Assembly (NCBI GenBank): GCA_016748015.1
Contig: JAAOMT010000590.1
Location: 187,107 to 251,106 of the forward strand
Length of the DNA stretch: 64,000 nucleotides
Source of the DNA: Geosiphon pyriformis
Lineage: Eukaryota; Glomeromycota; Glomeromycetes; Archaeosporales; Geosiphonaceae
Direction of reading: 5' to 3'
Shown here: piece after piece, positions 1-13,300 of the stretch
Numbering within the stretch: position 1 is the stretch's first letter
How the letters are laid out: every line of letters starts with the position of its first letter
The notes under the pieces: model-generated
Databases searched by the model: none
What the model saw: only the letters and a program-made list of their open reading frames with translations
Told to the model about the DNA's origin: nothing
Translations under genes and position numbers: made by a program

Positions 1-345
1 TTATTTTTAAAGCTAAACTTATTATAGTTATATACATTAATGCCAAAGTAAATAGCCATCTGATCAAATTAATTTTGAACAACAGTTTAGCAAATAGCAT
101 TATTACTAAACAACTCATGGACTAATTAAGTTGCCAAGTTGATAGAACTGTCAGCATTAAGATCATTACAGCTGATAGAATAATAAAGACTCCAATTAGT
201 AAAATTGATAATTTCTCTTTTGAAATCAATAATATTATTAGGCCAATCAAAATATTAGTAATAAAAGCCACACAATACCAAACTCTTACTGGTAATAACT
301 GGCTGTTTAAAACCAATACTGTGCTTAATTAGACCATCCAAAAAC
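1..345 (+). pseudogene. Retropepsin-like aspartic protease remnant (element L)
   Basis: Translation of about 28-345 gives the family pattern: a beta strand ending in LIL, an active-site loop, then an ITADG-like motif and a C-terminal GNDWL-like motif (here GNNWL). In family I the loop reads LILDSGSAGSI. Here it reads LILNNSLANS, so the catalytic Asp is Asn and both flap-side Gly/Ser positions are changed, all explicable as transitions. Several in-frame stops follow. It cannot be active. Confidence 0.75.
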
Positions 346-689
346 TGCAACTTAGTTAAAACAGTCAAAATACTAGAGTACTAGCCATATGCAAATACTT
401 TAAACCAAACAACACCACTCAAGTGCCACTAATTAAATTGAAAAAAGAAAAAAAAAACCTACTTAGAAAGCTTACCAAGTCTCTTAGGCTGACAATGACT
501 ATAACAACTTATTATCAGTACTTACATGAGAAAAAAAAAGAAAAAAAAGAAAAAAAAAGAAAAAATGTTTCAAATAACCATTTTTACATATATTCTGTAC
601 ACCACTATTAATAAAAGCCAGTCAACTTATTATTAATCTAAACTAATCTGTATTAATTATGATAAGAAATTGTTAACAATAAGTGCATG

Positions 690-1290
690 TTGTAGTGACA
701 ACAAGAAATAGTCTACAGCAACAAAATATTACTGTCACTCATGTATTCTAGAATGTTTTGGATGACCAAAAAAACAAAAAAAATAAAACAACAAACCATG
801 TTTTGCTTGTAAAAAAACTCTTCTAGATAAAAGAATGTGAAATAATATTTCTGGTCATAAAAAAATATGTAATAAATCATGTCAATACATAATTCTCATA
901 AGTAAATGGGTAAAAAAAGGAATGCTAATAAATACTGTCTAAAGAAAAGCTGTAAAACATTTAGATAGTTGCCTATATAACAATGATAAAATCTAGTAAA
1001 TAACAATTACCAAAATTAAAAACACATTTCCAAAAGAAATAAAAATACTTAAAAACAACCCATTAGAACCTGAAAAGATTATTTAGATTTCAAACCCCAA
1101 TATTATTTTTAACATTATGAATCTAGAACAATTCCACAAGCACTATCAAAAATTAACACTCACTAAAAAAAAGCAAAAGCAATAGTTAAAACAGTTCAAT
1201 ACCCAATTATGTGACTACTGTTTAATTTTATGTAATTTCTAGTATTGTAATGATTGTAACATTATTTACAATTTATTACCATGCATAATT
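690..1290 (+). pseudogene. Cys-rich putative zinc-binding domain between PR and dUTPase (element L)
   Basis: Conceptual translation retains CFACKKTLL and CNKSCQ near 797-890 and CDYCLI plus YCNDC near 1209-1260. The same CxxC pairs occur in family I at about 20390-21030. The spacing between the first and second group (an alpha-helical stretch with conserved Trp) is also similar. I do not recognise a named family. Paired CxxC motifs suggest structural zinc binding. A spacer rich in Asn and Ser (about 1350-1470) links it to the dUTPase. Confidence 0.55.
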
Positions 1291-1530
1291 TATTTGATTT
1301 CCAAAGAGAAAAAACTAATCAGTAAGTGTACAATAGAATCAAAATCGAAATTTAATCCCAATTCAGACTCTAATAATAATAACAACAACAATAGTTCCAA
1401 CTTTTTTCAAAATGGCAACAATAACTATAATGATTCAAACTCTAATTATAACTCTAAACAATATATTGTGCTTCCAGATCTATTGATGAAACAAGAACTT
1501 ATATAGTTTAGTAATAATGATAAAAATATT

Positions 1531-1990
1531 ATGCCAAAATATACATATAATACTGATGCAGAGTTTAATCTTAGATATTCAAAGAAAACTGCCATCAAAT
1601 TAGAACCACATTTACATACCAATATAGATCTGAAAATAACACTGGAAATTTTGACAACAACAATAGTTCAATTAGCATTTAGATTTAATATAGCAAAAAG
1701 AGGGATTAACATTAAAGAAAAAATAATTAATGCAGAATATGTAAAAAATATTATTACAATGCTATAAAATGATTCAGAAAAAGGATACACAATTGAACCA
1801 AATAAAAAGATAGCACAGACAATATTTTTACCTTTGATAAAAGTAGCTTATTTAATATCAATAAGAATAAAAAAAGAATTAGAGATAACTGCAAAAGAGA
1901 TAAAAAGATTTAGATTCATGAATAAAATAAAAATATCAGTCAATATGGCAAAGGAAGAAACAATTAATAAGAAAAAAATTATTTTTACCA
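1531..1990 (+). pseudogene. dUTPase domain remnant (element L)
   Basis: Trimeric dUTPases hydrolyse dUTP to dUMP and carry five ordered motifs. Here, in order, are AEFNL (motif 1, normally AGFDL), a VQLAFRFNIAKRGI stretch (motif 2, normally ASRSSLA), IINAEYVKN (motif 3, normally GIIDAGYxGN), KKIAQTIFLPL (motif 4) and a degraded glycine-rich motif 5 near 1900. The catalytic Asp of motif 3 is Asn. An in-frame TAA follows at about 1765. Family I at 19763-20368 keeps the motifs better, which makes the identification firm. The enzyme is dead here. Confidence 0.75.
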
Positions 1991-2399
1991 ATTAATCAGT
2001 TTTTATTCCCTTATATAACTAGTATATGTTAGTAATAAAGAGAAAAATGAAGGACCAGCCCCAGATTTTTGAACCAGAACTAACTATTTGTAAACCAGAA
2101 AAAATTAAAATTACCAATCTTTACATACTGGCCAAGAACTATAAATACATCAAAATTTCTATTAACAACACAACTTGAAACATCATTAAAATACCAAGTA
2201 AAACTATCATCAAATACTTAAGCACTGAAGTTGAAGACCAACTATTAAACACCATTCCAGATTTTTCATAACTGTGTGAATATGTGGATATTACATTACA
2301 AACAATATACAGATAAAAAGAATGTTACTTGCTCTAATCAGAACAATTAGAACAAATGAACTTAGAAAACTTAGACTCACTTCAATATATATAGCTCAA

Positions 2400-3740
2400 A
2401 ATGTTGCTTAACAATTTCACTAATATTTTTGCCAGTAAAAATAAATTTGGCAAAACTAATATCATCCAATACCAAATTAAGATAAAAGATGCAATGTCAA
2501 TAAAACAACAAACATACAGAATACTACCAACAAGTCATAAGATCATCTGACAAGAAATCAACAAAATATTGGACAATAAGTTAATTCAACTATCCATAAG
2601 TCTATGGTTATTACTAGTGGTACTAGTCTGGAAGAAAAATAAAAAAATTTGTTTTTGTGTAGATTATAGAAAGCTTAACAGTATTATTTATGAAAACAAC
2701 TATCTAATTCTATGAATTCAAAAATTATTTGATGTATTTAGAGAAAAAAATTGGTTTTTAACATTAGATTTAGACAGTAGTTATTAACAAGTAGCCATAA
2801 AATCAGAGGATAAAAAAAAAATAGCATTCACAATTAGAGAAAAAAACTTCAAATTCAATATTATGCCATTCAGCTTAACTAATGTTCCAGCTACTTTCCA
2901 ATGGTTTATAAAAATTGTCTATACTAAATTACTATAAAAATTAGTAGTAGTTTATTTGGATAACACTAATGTGTTCTTAAAAACATTTAATGATTATCTC
3001 TATTATCTTCAACAAATATTTGAGAGATTAAAAAGAGCCAAATTGAAACTGAATACAAACAAGTGCTTTTTTGGCAAAACAGAACTGAAATTCTTGGAAT
3101 ATATTGTAAGCAAAAATGATATTAAAATGTATTCAAATAAGATTAAAATAGTCAAGAACTTTTTAATACCAACAAATTTCACAGAATTAAGAGCATTTTT
3201 GAGATTTGTTGAATATTATTGCTGCTTTATCCAGAATTTTCTAAACTGGCTCAACCACTTTACTAGCTTCAAGCAAAGAATGTGAAATATGAATGAACTA
3301 AAACCCAACAAAAAGCTTTCAATATTTTGAGAAGAAAGCTTATTCAAGCACTAGTATTAATATATTCAGATTATAGCAAGCTATTTATCATTACTATTAA
3401 CACATCTGATCAAGCATTGGGAGCAGTATTGTCACAAAAAAAAACAGATAAATAAGAACATCCAGTGACATATGCTAACAGAAGTTTGAGTTCAACCAAA
3501 AAAAACTATAGAATTTTAGCACTAGAACACTTAGCTATTTATTGAGCTGTCATTAAATGAAAAAAATATTTGAGTTAAAAGTTTGACATATATACAGATT
3601 ACAAAAGATTAACATTAATCCAAAAACAAAAATTTGGAGATGACTATTATACAAGATGAAAAATATAACTATTATTATTCAATTATATAGTACATTATAA
3701 AAAGGGAAAAAAAATAGAAATGCTAATGATTTGTTATGAA
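2400..3740 (+). pseudogene. Reverse transcriptase-RNase H remnant (element L)
   Basis: The longest open part is 2956-3285. Recognisable Ty3 RT blocks include FNIMPFSLTNVPATFQ (normally MPFGLTNAP) near 2850 and the catalytic box VVYLDNTNV near 2946, where the second Asp of YLDD is Asn. The thumb segment KCFFGKTELKFLEYIVSKN and the connection LRAFLRFVEYYCCFIQNF follow. RNase H follows near 3370-3560, then a degraded YIVHYKKGKK-like segment. Many stops replace Gln or Trp. It cannot function. Confidence 0.85.
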
Positions 3741-3939
3741 TAAAACAAATTTAAGAATATTTCAACCCAAAAATATAACAAAAAATAAACACACAAAAAT
3801 ATTAACAACTCCAATATTATATTAATATTCAATAGTTTAAGAAAAAATTATCTTAAAAAAAACAAAACAACATAAAACAACAAGCAAAATATTTTATTAC
3901 TTACCAAAATATATTATACCAAAAAAACAGAAAATACCC

Positions 3940-5120
3940 AGATCAGACACTTAAAGTAATTACAGAACCAAAAAAAAAACAATACTATTCAACATATACT
4001 CAGATTTAACAACAAGACATTTTTATAAAGAAAAAACCATAGAAAGAACCAAGAAAAAATATTATTGGCCATTTATATATAATATATTCAAAATTGTAAT
4101 GTTTGTTAAAAAATAAAAAGAACAAAACCCAGTGAATCATTAAAACTAATTAAAATAAGACAATTATTCAATTAAATTGAAATTAACTTAGTTAAATTAT
4201 TGATAATAATCAGTAGAGGCAATTATTATATAGCAGTAGCTATGAACTATCTTACAAAATAGCCAGAAGCAAAAGCAATCCAAAAAGCAGATGCAGAATC
4301 TATAACTGAATTCATGTACTAAGATTTGATTTATCAACATAAATGTCCAAAAGAATTATTATTAGATCAAAGAATTCACTTTGTGAACAGAACACTAACA
4401 AAATTGAATCAAAGATTTGGAATTAAAAGATCATAATCATCATTATATTATCTACATACAAATGGCTTAGTCAAAAAATTTAACAGAATATTGTGTGAAG
4501 CAATAGCCAAGATCAGCCAAAAAAACCAAGACAAATAGGATTTGTTTATACCATCAATACAATTGCTTATTAAATAATAAAGCAAGATACTACACAAACA
4601 ATACCATTTAAATTTGTTTATAATAGAACAGCAATATTACCAATTGAGATAAATATCAACACATATCTAACTGAATCAATAATAGAAGACAACTTCTAAA
4701 AAACATTGTTAAAAAGAACATACAAACTAATAAAAACTTTGGAAAACAAAAGACAAAAGGCAGCTGATAATATTTAAAAGTCACAAAAAAAAAAAAAAAA
4801 ATAACATAATAACTAATTATCAGATAAATTAGTTAAATTCAAAATTAAAGACAAAATACTCTTATATTGTATTAAAATAGAAAAACAATAGAGTAAAAAA
4901 TTTGATTCCAAATAGAACAGACTATTTTATATTGAAAAAATTCTAGAAAATAAAGCTTATAAACTAAGATAGAACAACAAAATCTTAGCTAAAGCAGCAC
5001 ATAAAAACCAACTGAAATCATATTACAATATAGTATCATCATTTACCAATAATATTCTATAACTGGAAGTACAATAAATATTAGTCCAATCAGATAAGAT
5101 TTCATGAAATCTAGAATCAA
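3940..5120 (+). pseudogene. Integrase remnant with GPY/F-type C-terminal module (element L)
   Basis: The HHCC zinc region is badly damaged near 4010-4120. The catalytic core is recognisable: YIAVAMNYLTK, KELLLDQRIHFVNR with the second Asp, and NGLVKKFNRILCEAIAKISQ, where the expected Glu of VERFN is Lys. A decayed GPY/F module (FYIEKILENKAYKL) lies near 4925. At least ten in-frame stops are visible. Synteny with family I 16598-17960 supports the call. Confidence 0.8.
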
Positions 5121-5489
5121 TCATAATTATTAATACAAACATGTTAAATTGATCTATAAAAATAGTATATAAAAACACAGTAAACATGACAACAGCAACA
5201 AGAAAAAATAAAAATTTCAGACCATATTTACTCAATGGCTTAACAACTATTCTAAGCCATAAATCAACAATAATTAGACATAGAAATTGTCATTAACCAC
5301 CAAAAAATTTGCTATTGAAACACAAAAAGAAAAAAAAATCTCATATTAGTAACCACAGAACCAAATAAAGTATTGGTTAAATAAAATCATAGAAAAAGTA
5401 AAGAACACTTTTAGAAAAATACCAAAAATAAGTTCAACAAAAGAACTAACCAAAAAAAACTAGGAGCTATATATAAAACAACTTTCAAT

Positions 5490-5840
5490 AGTATACTGTT
5501 ATTATCAGCTAAAACAAAAGCTAAATATTCAGAAATTGTACATCAATAAATCCAAAAAAATATTTAATCAAGAAATAGTACAACAGATTGAAGAGTTTAT
5601 TGAAAAAAAAACAAATTCAAGAATATATATTAAAACAATTTACCAACTATATACTGTATTTCAAAACTATTTAGAAATATTACTACACTAAAAAATAGAA
5701 ACAATAATTGTTAACCAGTAGAAATAAATAAACAACTCTTAATGCAAAAAAATAAGGAACAGAATTGAATAAACAATATTAGAAAGAAAAGTAATAGACT
5801 TAATTCAAAGTGAAGATTTTGACAGAGCTCAATATTAAAA
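5490..5840 (+). pseudogene. Pol C-terminal helical domain (CTD) remnant (element L)
   Basis: After the integrase the frame encodes a YYCYYQL-K..LNIQKLYI-type start, predicted helices rich in Ile, Leu and Lys, and ends FDRAQY just before the polypurine tract. Family I has the same segment (YCYYQLRKHLNIQILY to FDKAQS, 15845-16285). Related segments occur at 55915-56079 and 60973-61380. I recognise no known domain. Its position is that of an integrase tail or a third ORF. Confidence 0.6.
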
Positions 5841-5852
5841 AGAAAGAGATAA
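5836..5852 (+). promoter_or_regulatory. Polypurine tract of element L
   Basis: Purine-rich run ending AAAGAGATAA immediately before the LTR. It primes plus-strand DNA synthesis in LTR retrotransposons. The same position in family I reads GAAAGGAGGGGATAA. Confidence 0.65.
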
Positions 5853-6779
5853 TATTATTCATAGAAAAATACAAAGAAAGAAAACTGGAAAAACAAAAAA
5901 AAAATAGATTAATAAAAGAATAGTATTTAACATGTGAACACAATATCAAAAAGCTATAACATATTGTTAGCAAATTATGGCATACTATTCAGTAATATAA
6001 GCAATATTAATAAATTAAAGCACAATTTTCAGCAATATGAGCAATGTTAGTAAATTAAAACATATTGTTCAAGAAAATGTAAGATCTTATAGAACAAGAA
6101 ATATGTATATATAGTAAGAGTATTAAAAACAGAAAAGACAGAATTTATCTTAGAATTAATATCCATAATTAATTAATTATCCCATATCTTTCTTTTTAAA
6201 AAGATAGTTTTCTATAACTTAAAGTAGAATTTAATTACATATTAATAAAAATATCAATTATTACCTAAATTAATATTATTGTTATTTAATTAAGGAATAT
6301 TAATTATTTCTATTCTATTAATACTTTATGTTAATAGAATCCAACATGTAACTACATTAGATCAATAGCTCTTAATTATGATTATTGACAGAATACTAAT
6401 TTTTTATTTTTTTTTGTTGTTTTGTTGATTTACTAACTGATTAAAAAAATTAAGTGACATCAAAAATAGTCTGATAAAAGACTCAGAAATAAGAGTAGAG
6501 AACTTAAAAATTGAAAATAACTTATTAAAAGGGCACAATTGTGAGAATAAATTAGCTACTATGCTAAAAAAAAAATTTGACAGAATAATCATTTCAAAAA
6601 GTTACTGAAACAACTATTGAATCTCTGTTTATTATACAAAAAACTCAGCCAAAACCTTTAAATCAACCAAAATCTTTAAAGCACAAAAACCATCAGATAT
6701 TACCAATATTACCAAGCTATTAAGCACTAAGTTACAGATTTGTTATTTTTTTTCACATCTTAAATAAGCACCTGTAACA
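5853..6779 (+). repeat. 3' LTR of element L (LTR family X)
   Basis: Starts TATTATTC (TG decayed to TA) and ends CTGTAACA. It is homologous along its length to the solo LTR at 44613-45477 and, inverted, to 60035-60951 and 37220-38147. It contains decayed copies of the roughly 40-bp palindromic unit (about 5930-6070) followed by ATGTATATATAG, a TATA-like site shared by family members. Confidence 0.8.
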
Positions 6780-6783
6780 TTAG

Positions 6784-7140
6784 ACTGAAATTTGAATAAT
6801 TAGAGCTAAGTATAAGATGATTATAGAAAAACATAATTTAATTGTACTTAATAGTTTGGTGTTTTCTGAGGTCCATGATCTGTTATCTCTGCTTTTTGAT
6901 GATGTTATTAAGTTACTTAGAATTGCTAAGATACATGATATTAGCTTTGGCTTTTATAAATTTTGCTGTTTTTTTTCTGGTATTAATAACATAGTGTTTG
7001 TTAAGATAGATTAATAGTATTGCTCTAATTAGTTTGAGTGACTGGTCACATGTAAAAAATACATGATTTGCATTTAATTTAAATTAGTTTAATGTATTAT
7101 ATTAGATAGTATTTAGGCCTTACTCATTAAGCATAATAAA
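6784..7140 (+). pseudogene. 3' end of LINE G (ORF2 C-terminus and 3' UTR)
   Basis: The open stretch 6817-7014 matches the C-terminal tail of LINE ORF2 proteins in this window (LINE C 51340-51561): a conserved Leu-rich helix, then FGFYKFCCFFSGINNIVF and a stop. A 3' UTR follows and ends TTAGGCCTTACTCATTAAG plus an A-rich tail. This is the same tail found on the host LINE, LINE B, LINE C, H1 and H2. The 5' part was displaced by insertion of element L. Confidence 0.7.
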
Positions 7141-7385
7141 AAATAATAATATTAATATAAAATAATATACAATAATATAAAATTATACAAAATAACTAAT
7201 AATAGTATAGAATAATTAATTATAATATAAAAAAAAAGTAATAGTTAATAATAACAAACAATTAAAAACAATTTTATAAAACTAGAAAATATGTATAAAA
7301 ATAAATAGTTTTAATAGATAAAAAAAGACAGACAGAAATTAAATTTATTTAATATTTTATCTTTAACTTCAAAATTTTTTTATCT

Positions 7386-9672
7386 TATTTTTTTTTTTTT
7401 ATTGCTTAACGAGTGCAGCCCAAAAGCCATCTAATACAATACATCAAACTAAGTGATCTAAACTAGGTGCTAATTATGCATTTTTTATATATAACTAGTT
7501 ATTTAAACCAATCAAAAACACATTATATTAAAGTCTTAAAAGAAAACTTACTCAGAAAAGACATCCTTTGAATAATTTCAAACAATATAGCACTATTATG
7601 AACTAATCTAACCAGTTACTCAGCTGTTTTAAAGGCATCAGTCTTTACAACAGCAGATTTATGTTCTCAAAGCAACATCAAATTAAAAAACACTTTATTA
7701 TCCAAATCAACTAGGTGCTCTGAATTACCAGACATATTAACATCCTCTATGCAACACTTTTTTTTTAAAAAACCACTTTTTTTCCCAATTTATTAACAAT
7801 TTTACTAAAGAAACTCATATGTACCAAAACTTTATTGACTTTAAGACTAAGGTTACTGCTTAAGACCAAATCCCTATTAATAAACTGTTCAAACAATTTG
7901 ATCATAGAACCAATTGGTTTAACAATAGACTCAACCAAAACAGAAAGCTTGACCAAATCAGACTCCAAAAAAGCCAACCAAAAAAACACCAAAGGATTGT
8001 CAACAACCATAGAAAAAGAAATAAAAGCTGCCAAGGAAGAAAACTCAGAAAAATTCAGAAAAACAGAAGCTTTTGCATAAAAAACACCACTCATAAAACA
8101 TGATTTAAACATCTTGAGAGCCTTAGAAGAAGAAAGTGGAGATACTCTACAGTCTACAGCCAAATAATCTACTTTTTGATACTTAAAACAGTGCTAATAA
8201 CCAGAAGTTTTCTACCGAATATGGTATTTTCTTAAAGTACTAGTCTTGACAATCACAAAATTTAAATTAAACTGAAAACCAAATATAACCAAAGCAAACT
8301 GAAAATAATGACCAGACTTAGGAAAATAAAAAATAAAACATGTCCAATTACCAATTTAAGAAATCATATTACTAATTTCAAAGACAGTACAGTTAAAAGA
8401 AAGGTTAATCAACTTGGTCTTGAACTTATTATAAGACAGAATAGTCTCATTTTAATTTACCAAGAAAAGAATTCTAACACTATTCTTGTCCACTAAAACT
8501 AATCAATGATTTAAAACAAACACAGCAGAGTTCAATTTCTCAAAATAAACAACTACATATTGCCAAATGCCAACAGATTTCAGCACAACATAAGTGACAT
8601 TACCAAACACACCAAAAGCTGTCTTAATGTTAGTAGCAGACACACCTAAAGACACATTACACAATGCAACAACAGCAGAAAAAGAACTAGATTCAGAAAC
8701 TATCAGAGATTTAACAATTTTGAAAGTGGTAAAGTAAAACAGAGTTTGTAAGCTCAACCAAAAATACAGCATCTAGAAAACTTTGAGAAGCAAACTCTAT
8801 ACAAAAAAGCTTCACACTGTTCCTAAAAACAGATTTTGCATCCAAGAAACCATGTACAGACTGAAAAATAGTCTTAACATGAGCCAATTTTATCTTAAAA
8901 GTAGCATTAAGCACCAGAAAGAAGGCCATTCACCCAGCAAATCTTTGATAACTAGCAATAATTTCTCAAACACCACCAGCAGCAACACCAGAAACCAGAA
9001 AAAAAGATAAATCAGTTTCTATTTGGTTAGTTCAGTTTTCAAAAACAGATAATACCACAAAAAATAATTGTTTTGCTTCTAAAACTGGCAAAAATTTGCT
9101 AAAAAACATCACATTTGACAACACAGCCAGTAGTTAATCTTGATCTATTTTGAATGATATGCTGGATAATACAACAGAAACCTTATCTGAGATTTTACTT
9201 GGAACCACAAAGGGGTTTGATGTAATAATAGCAGAGGCAAATGACTGCTCCTACTTTTCTAAACTTTTGGTCTTTTTAATTATTTTTTTTGAAAAAAAAA
9301 TGCTAGCAGCACCAGATATTAAAGCTATAGAGGAGAATATCGGCTTGTTAACTGGTTTATTATTAAACACTTATGGGCTCTTAATAGAAGTAGAGACAAT
9401 ACTGAGACTAACCCAAGTATGTCTCTTTGAGAGAACTTTAACTAGTGAAAAACCAGCCAAAAATAAAGAAGTTGTTTTAATAACTATTAAAGATAGCTTT
9501 TCACAATTATTAGGTAAAAAGAAAACTTCTAAAACATTCTGTCTGGTTGCTTTTACAACAGAGAAAGCTTCTCTGGTTGAAATTTTATTAGATATTTCAG
9601 GAAAAATATTAAGTACAGCTTTTTTACTTTTTGCTTTGGTCGTGATCATAAAATTAAGGAGACAAAGAGTTT
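7386..9672 (-). mobile_element. ORF1-only non-LTR retroposon H1
   Basis: A LINE derivative with a very short 5' UTR, one ORF1-type coding region, and then directly the LINE 3' UTR and a poly(A) tail (poly-T on the plus strand at about 7386-7402). There is no endonuclease or RT between ORF1 and tail. H2 at 10398-13488 has the same structure, so this is a family and not a one-off deletion. The 3' terminal 110 bp are shared with the autonomous LINEs here, which suggests mobilisation in trans by their RT. Confidence 0.7.
7500..9649 (-). pseudogene. LINE ORF1 (nucleic-acid-binding protein) of H1
   Basis: The start ATG at 9649 is followed by MITTKAKSKKAVLNIF. The open pieces 9371-9649, 8711-8929, 8503-8772 and 7765-8163 are in different frames. 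The middle (VALCNVSLGVSATNIKTAFG and WQYVVVYFE) resembles an RRM-like fold of LINE ORF1 proteins. It is followed by a zinc-knuckle remnant HCFKYQKVDYLAVDC, whose first two Cys differ from the usual CxxC. The C-terminal half is predicted helical or coiled coil. Frameshifts and stops make it a pseudogene. A 185-aa open frame on the opposite strand (9150-9707) is a shadow. Confidence 0.65.
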
Positions 9673-10397
9673 TCTTTATTTTTTTATACTTTTTATTAAT
9701 CAAATAAAAATTTTATTATTCAATTCATAAATATATAATTTTAATATTCTGATTGTTAAAATCTAATTAATTGGTTTTTTTATTTTTGTTTTAGACCAAA
9801 TATTATTAACATAAACATTTTTAAAACTTTAATAACTGTTTTTAATCATAATGATTAAAGAAATACTAATTTTTTTTTTTTTTTTTTTTTGTAAAGTAAT
9901 AAAATTAAAAATTGACTGTTTTAAAATTAGGCTTTGTAATAGTTTAGTAAAAAAAAACTCTTCTTAAGTATTAAATCTTAATAATTGTAATCAACTAGCT
10001 TAAAAAACAACACAAATATAATAATATTATTACAAAAACAATATTTTTGTGTCTTATAACCAAAAAACTTAACAAATAAAACTTTAAATAAAAAAATCTT
10101 TAGATATTAATAGATTAATTTGTAATCAAAACCAATTTATTTAGAAAGCCATCCAGTTTTTATTATTAAATTATAAGTACCAAATATTATGATTATACTT
10201 ACTAAGTTTATTTATAATATTATATATAATTATTACATAAGTTATATTTATTTAAAATATGAATTATTATATTATATATATAAAAAATATGAATTATTTT
10301 TATTTTAAAATATTTTATTATTATATTATAATAAATAATAATGAGATTATATATATTAAATAAATAAAATTTAATTTTTATATAAATTTATTAATAT

Positions 10398-13300
10398 TTT
10401 TTTTATGTATTTAATGAATATAACTTAACTACTATTTAAAAATTAGAAACAAATTAATTATTTTAGAATTAAATTCAGTTTATATACTTTTTATATATAA
10501 CTAGCTACTTAAATCAATTTAGACTATATTATATTAATACTCCAAAAAAAAATTATTTAAAGAAAATATTCTTTAAACAATCTTAAACAATATAGTACTA
10601 TTACTAACTAATTTAACCAATCATTTGGTTGTTGTTATAAAATGATTTTTTTAATTATTTTAATTGTCAATATTTCGTTTTAATTGTAATTAGTCTTTTG
10701 TAAGTTTTTCAATTCTATTTGTATAATAATATTAATATTTATACTGAAGATTTTTTTTTAATGTCACAATATAAGTTATTTCTTAATTCTAATTGTTATA
10801 TGTATTTATGTACTTCTTTTAAAGACTGAACTGAAATCTATTCACTGTTTGGAGTTTTTTCTAAGACTATCTTTGCAATTATTTAATGTGTTTTTTTAAT
10901 CTAAAAACATAAAATATTAATAGTCTTTAGTATTTTTCTTAATTCTTATAATAAAGTTTTTATAAATTAATAATAATATAAATAATTTTGATCAAAAATT
11001 ATTCTTTCAAAAAATTTAGTTGATAAATAATAGTTTCATTTAATAAATAATATAAGTAAGTTTCTTAATACTTTAAATTATAATAATTTAGTTTTCAATA
11101 TTCTTTTTTATTTTTTTTTGATTGAAAATTTTTGTGAATATTTATTTTAAAAGTAAAGACTAAAAGATAATTAAAGTAAAACTTTTAGATAAATTGTTTG
11201 ATAACTTGTTTTTATAATTTGTTTTATAATTTGTTGTTTTTCTTAATATTAAAGCTATTATATATATATATGTTTGTAATTCTATAAGAAAACATATTGT
11301 AATACTTTTTTTTAATATCTTAATCTGGTATTTACTGTTATTATTAATTGGTATTGGCCATTATTGTAAGCTGGTACTTGCTACTATGTTAATCATTATA
11401 TTTCTAAGATTATTACTACGCTATATTATAATTAGATAATTTATATTATTTTATAATTTTTTTGCTAAATTCTTGAATTATAATATTGTTTTTAAAACAT
11501 TATTTTTGACATTAATAGATTTATGTTTTCATGATAATATTAAGTTAAAAAACATATTATTATTAATTGTAAACAAACTCACATAAAAACCAGATATATT
11601 AATATTTTTATAGCTACACTCAGTTTTCAAAACAATTATTTTTCACTTTAACTTACTAACTACTTTGCTAAAAATATCTATATGTACCAAAATTTTATTG
11701 ATTTTAAGATTAAATACACTATTTAAAACCAAATTACTATTAATAAATTGTTCAAACACAATAACCAAAGAACCAACCAGCTTAAAAATAAATTTAATCA
11801 GAGCAAAAAGCTTGACCAAATCAGATTTTAAAGAGATTAACTAAGAAAAAACCACAAAAATATTAGCTATTATATTAATAAAAGAAACAAAATCAATTAA
11901 AAAACTAAAAAGTAAAAAAAACACAGAATTAGCAATCTTGACATAAGACTTAATACCAATAAAATAAAACACAAAAGCCTTAAAAATCTTAAGAAAAAAA
12001 AGTAAAAACATTTTATAATTAGCCGTCAAATAATTTAAACCTTGATACTTAAAACAGTATTAGTATTCAGAAATTTTTTATTAGATATAATACTTCTTCA
12101 AAATATTAGTTGAAATAATAATAATATTTAAATTATTTTATAAACTAAACATAATCAAAATTGGATAAGTAAAAAATAAAACAAGTCTAATTACCAATTT
12201 AAAAAATCATATTACTAATTTTATAAACAGTACAGCCAAAAAAAAATTGACTAACTTGGTTTTAAACTTATTACAAAACAATATAGTCTTATTTTGATTT
12301 ACTAAAGAAAAGATCTTAATATTATTTTTATTTAATAAAACTAACTAATGATTTAAAACAAAAATAGTAGTATCTAAATTTTTAATATAAATAACCATAT
12401 ATTGCCAAATACCAGTGGGTTCTAACACAATACAAATAACTTTTCTAAACACATTAAATGGTATTTTAATATTAGCAACAGATATATTCAAAGACATATC
12501 ACATAATACAATAGCAGCAAAAAAAAACCAGACTCAGAAACCACCAAAAATTTGATAATTTTAAGAATAATCAAACAAATAAAGCTCTTAAGCTTAATTA
12601 GAAACAAACTCTATACAGAAAAGTTTTATATTGTTTTTTACAAATAATTTTACATTCAAAAAACCATATATAGATTAAAAAACAGCTTTAATATAAGCCA
12701 ATTTAATTTTGAAAGTAGCATTAAACACTAAAGTAAAGGCCATTAATCCAACAAACTTTTAATAATCAGTAATAGTTTTTTAAGCAATATCAGTAACAGC
12801 ATTAAAAACCAAAAATAATAATAATAAATCAGTTTCTATTTGGTTAGTTCAGTTTTTAAGAACAAATAACTCAACAAAAAACTATTGTTTTACTTTTAAA
12901 ACTGGTAAAAATCTGTCAAAAAACACCATATTTGACAACACAGTCAGTAGTTGATCTTGATTTATTTTAAATAACATATTAGATAATACAATAAAAATTT
13001 TATCTAAGATCTTATTTATAATTACAAAGAGATTTAGTGTAATAATAACAAAAGCAAGCAATTACTTCTCACTTTTAAAATTTTTGATTTTTCTGACTAT
13101 TTTTAAACAAATAGTGCTAGTAGCATTAAGTATAACAATAATAGTTGGAAAAACCAACTTATTAATTGGCCTATTATTAAAAATTTTTGGTTTTTAATAA
13201 GAATAAAGACAATATTGAAACTGATTTAAGTGTGTCTCTTTAAAAAAATCTTAACTAGTGAAAAACCAGTTAAAAATAAGAAAAATGTTTTAGCAATTAC

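Larger units (their letters stand above)
1..6779 (+). mobile_element. Ty3-like LTR retrotransposon, left end beyond window (element L)
   Basis: Decayed pol of a Ty3/gypsy-type element in the order protease, Cys-rich domain, dUTPase, RT, RNase H, integrase, C-terminal domain, polypurine tract, 3' LTR. Gag and the 5' LTR lie left of the window. Every domain aligns by eye with the better preserved family I element at 14959-24661, but with many stops and several frameshifts. Most substitutions from the shared sequence look like C to T or G to A. It is inserted in LINE G, whose 3' end resumes at about 6784. The target duplication cannot be checked because the other flank is missing. Confidence 0.85.
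7141..10230 (+). repeat. LTR-like repeat Y, split by H1
   Basis: The pieces 7141-7385 and about 9673-10230 align in order with 56098-57050, which follows the CTD and polypurine tract of another Ty3-like element. I therefore read Y as an LTR family. H1 (7386-9672) is inserted in it. There is no coding content. The stretch 10231-10387 beyond it is plain A/T-rich sequence. Confidence 0.5.

Noticed and set aside
423-611. 62-codon Lys-rich frame
   Set aside because: It arises from an A/G low-complexity run in a decayed element. No relative is seen in family I.
9150-9707. 185-codon plus-strand frame
   Set aside because: It is antisense to H1 ORF1, whose frame shows LINE ORF1 similarity and has a matching copy in H2.
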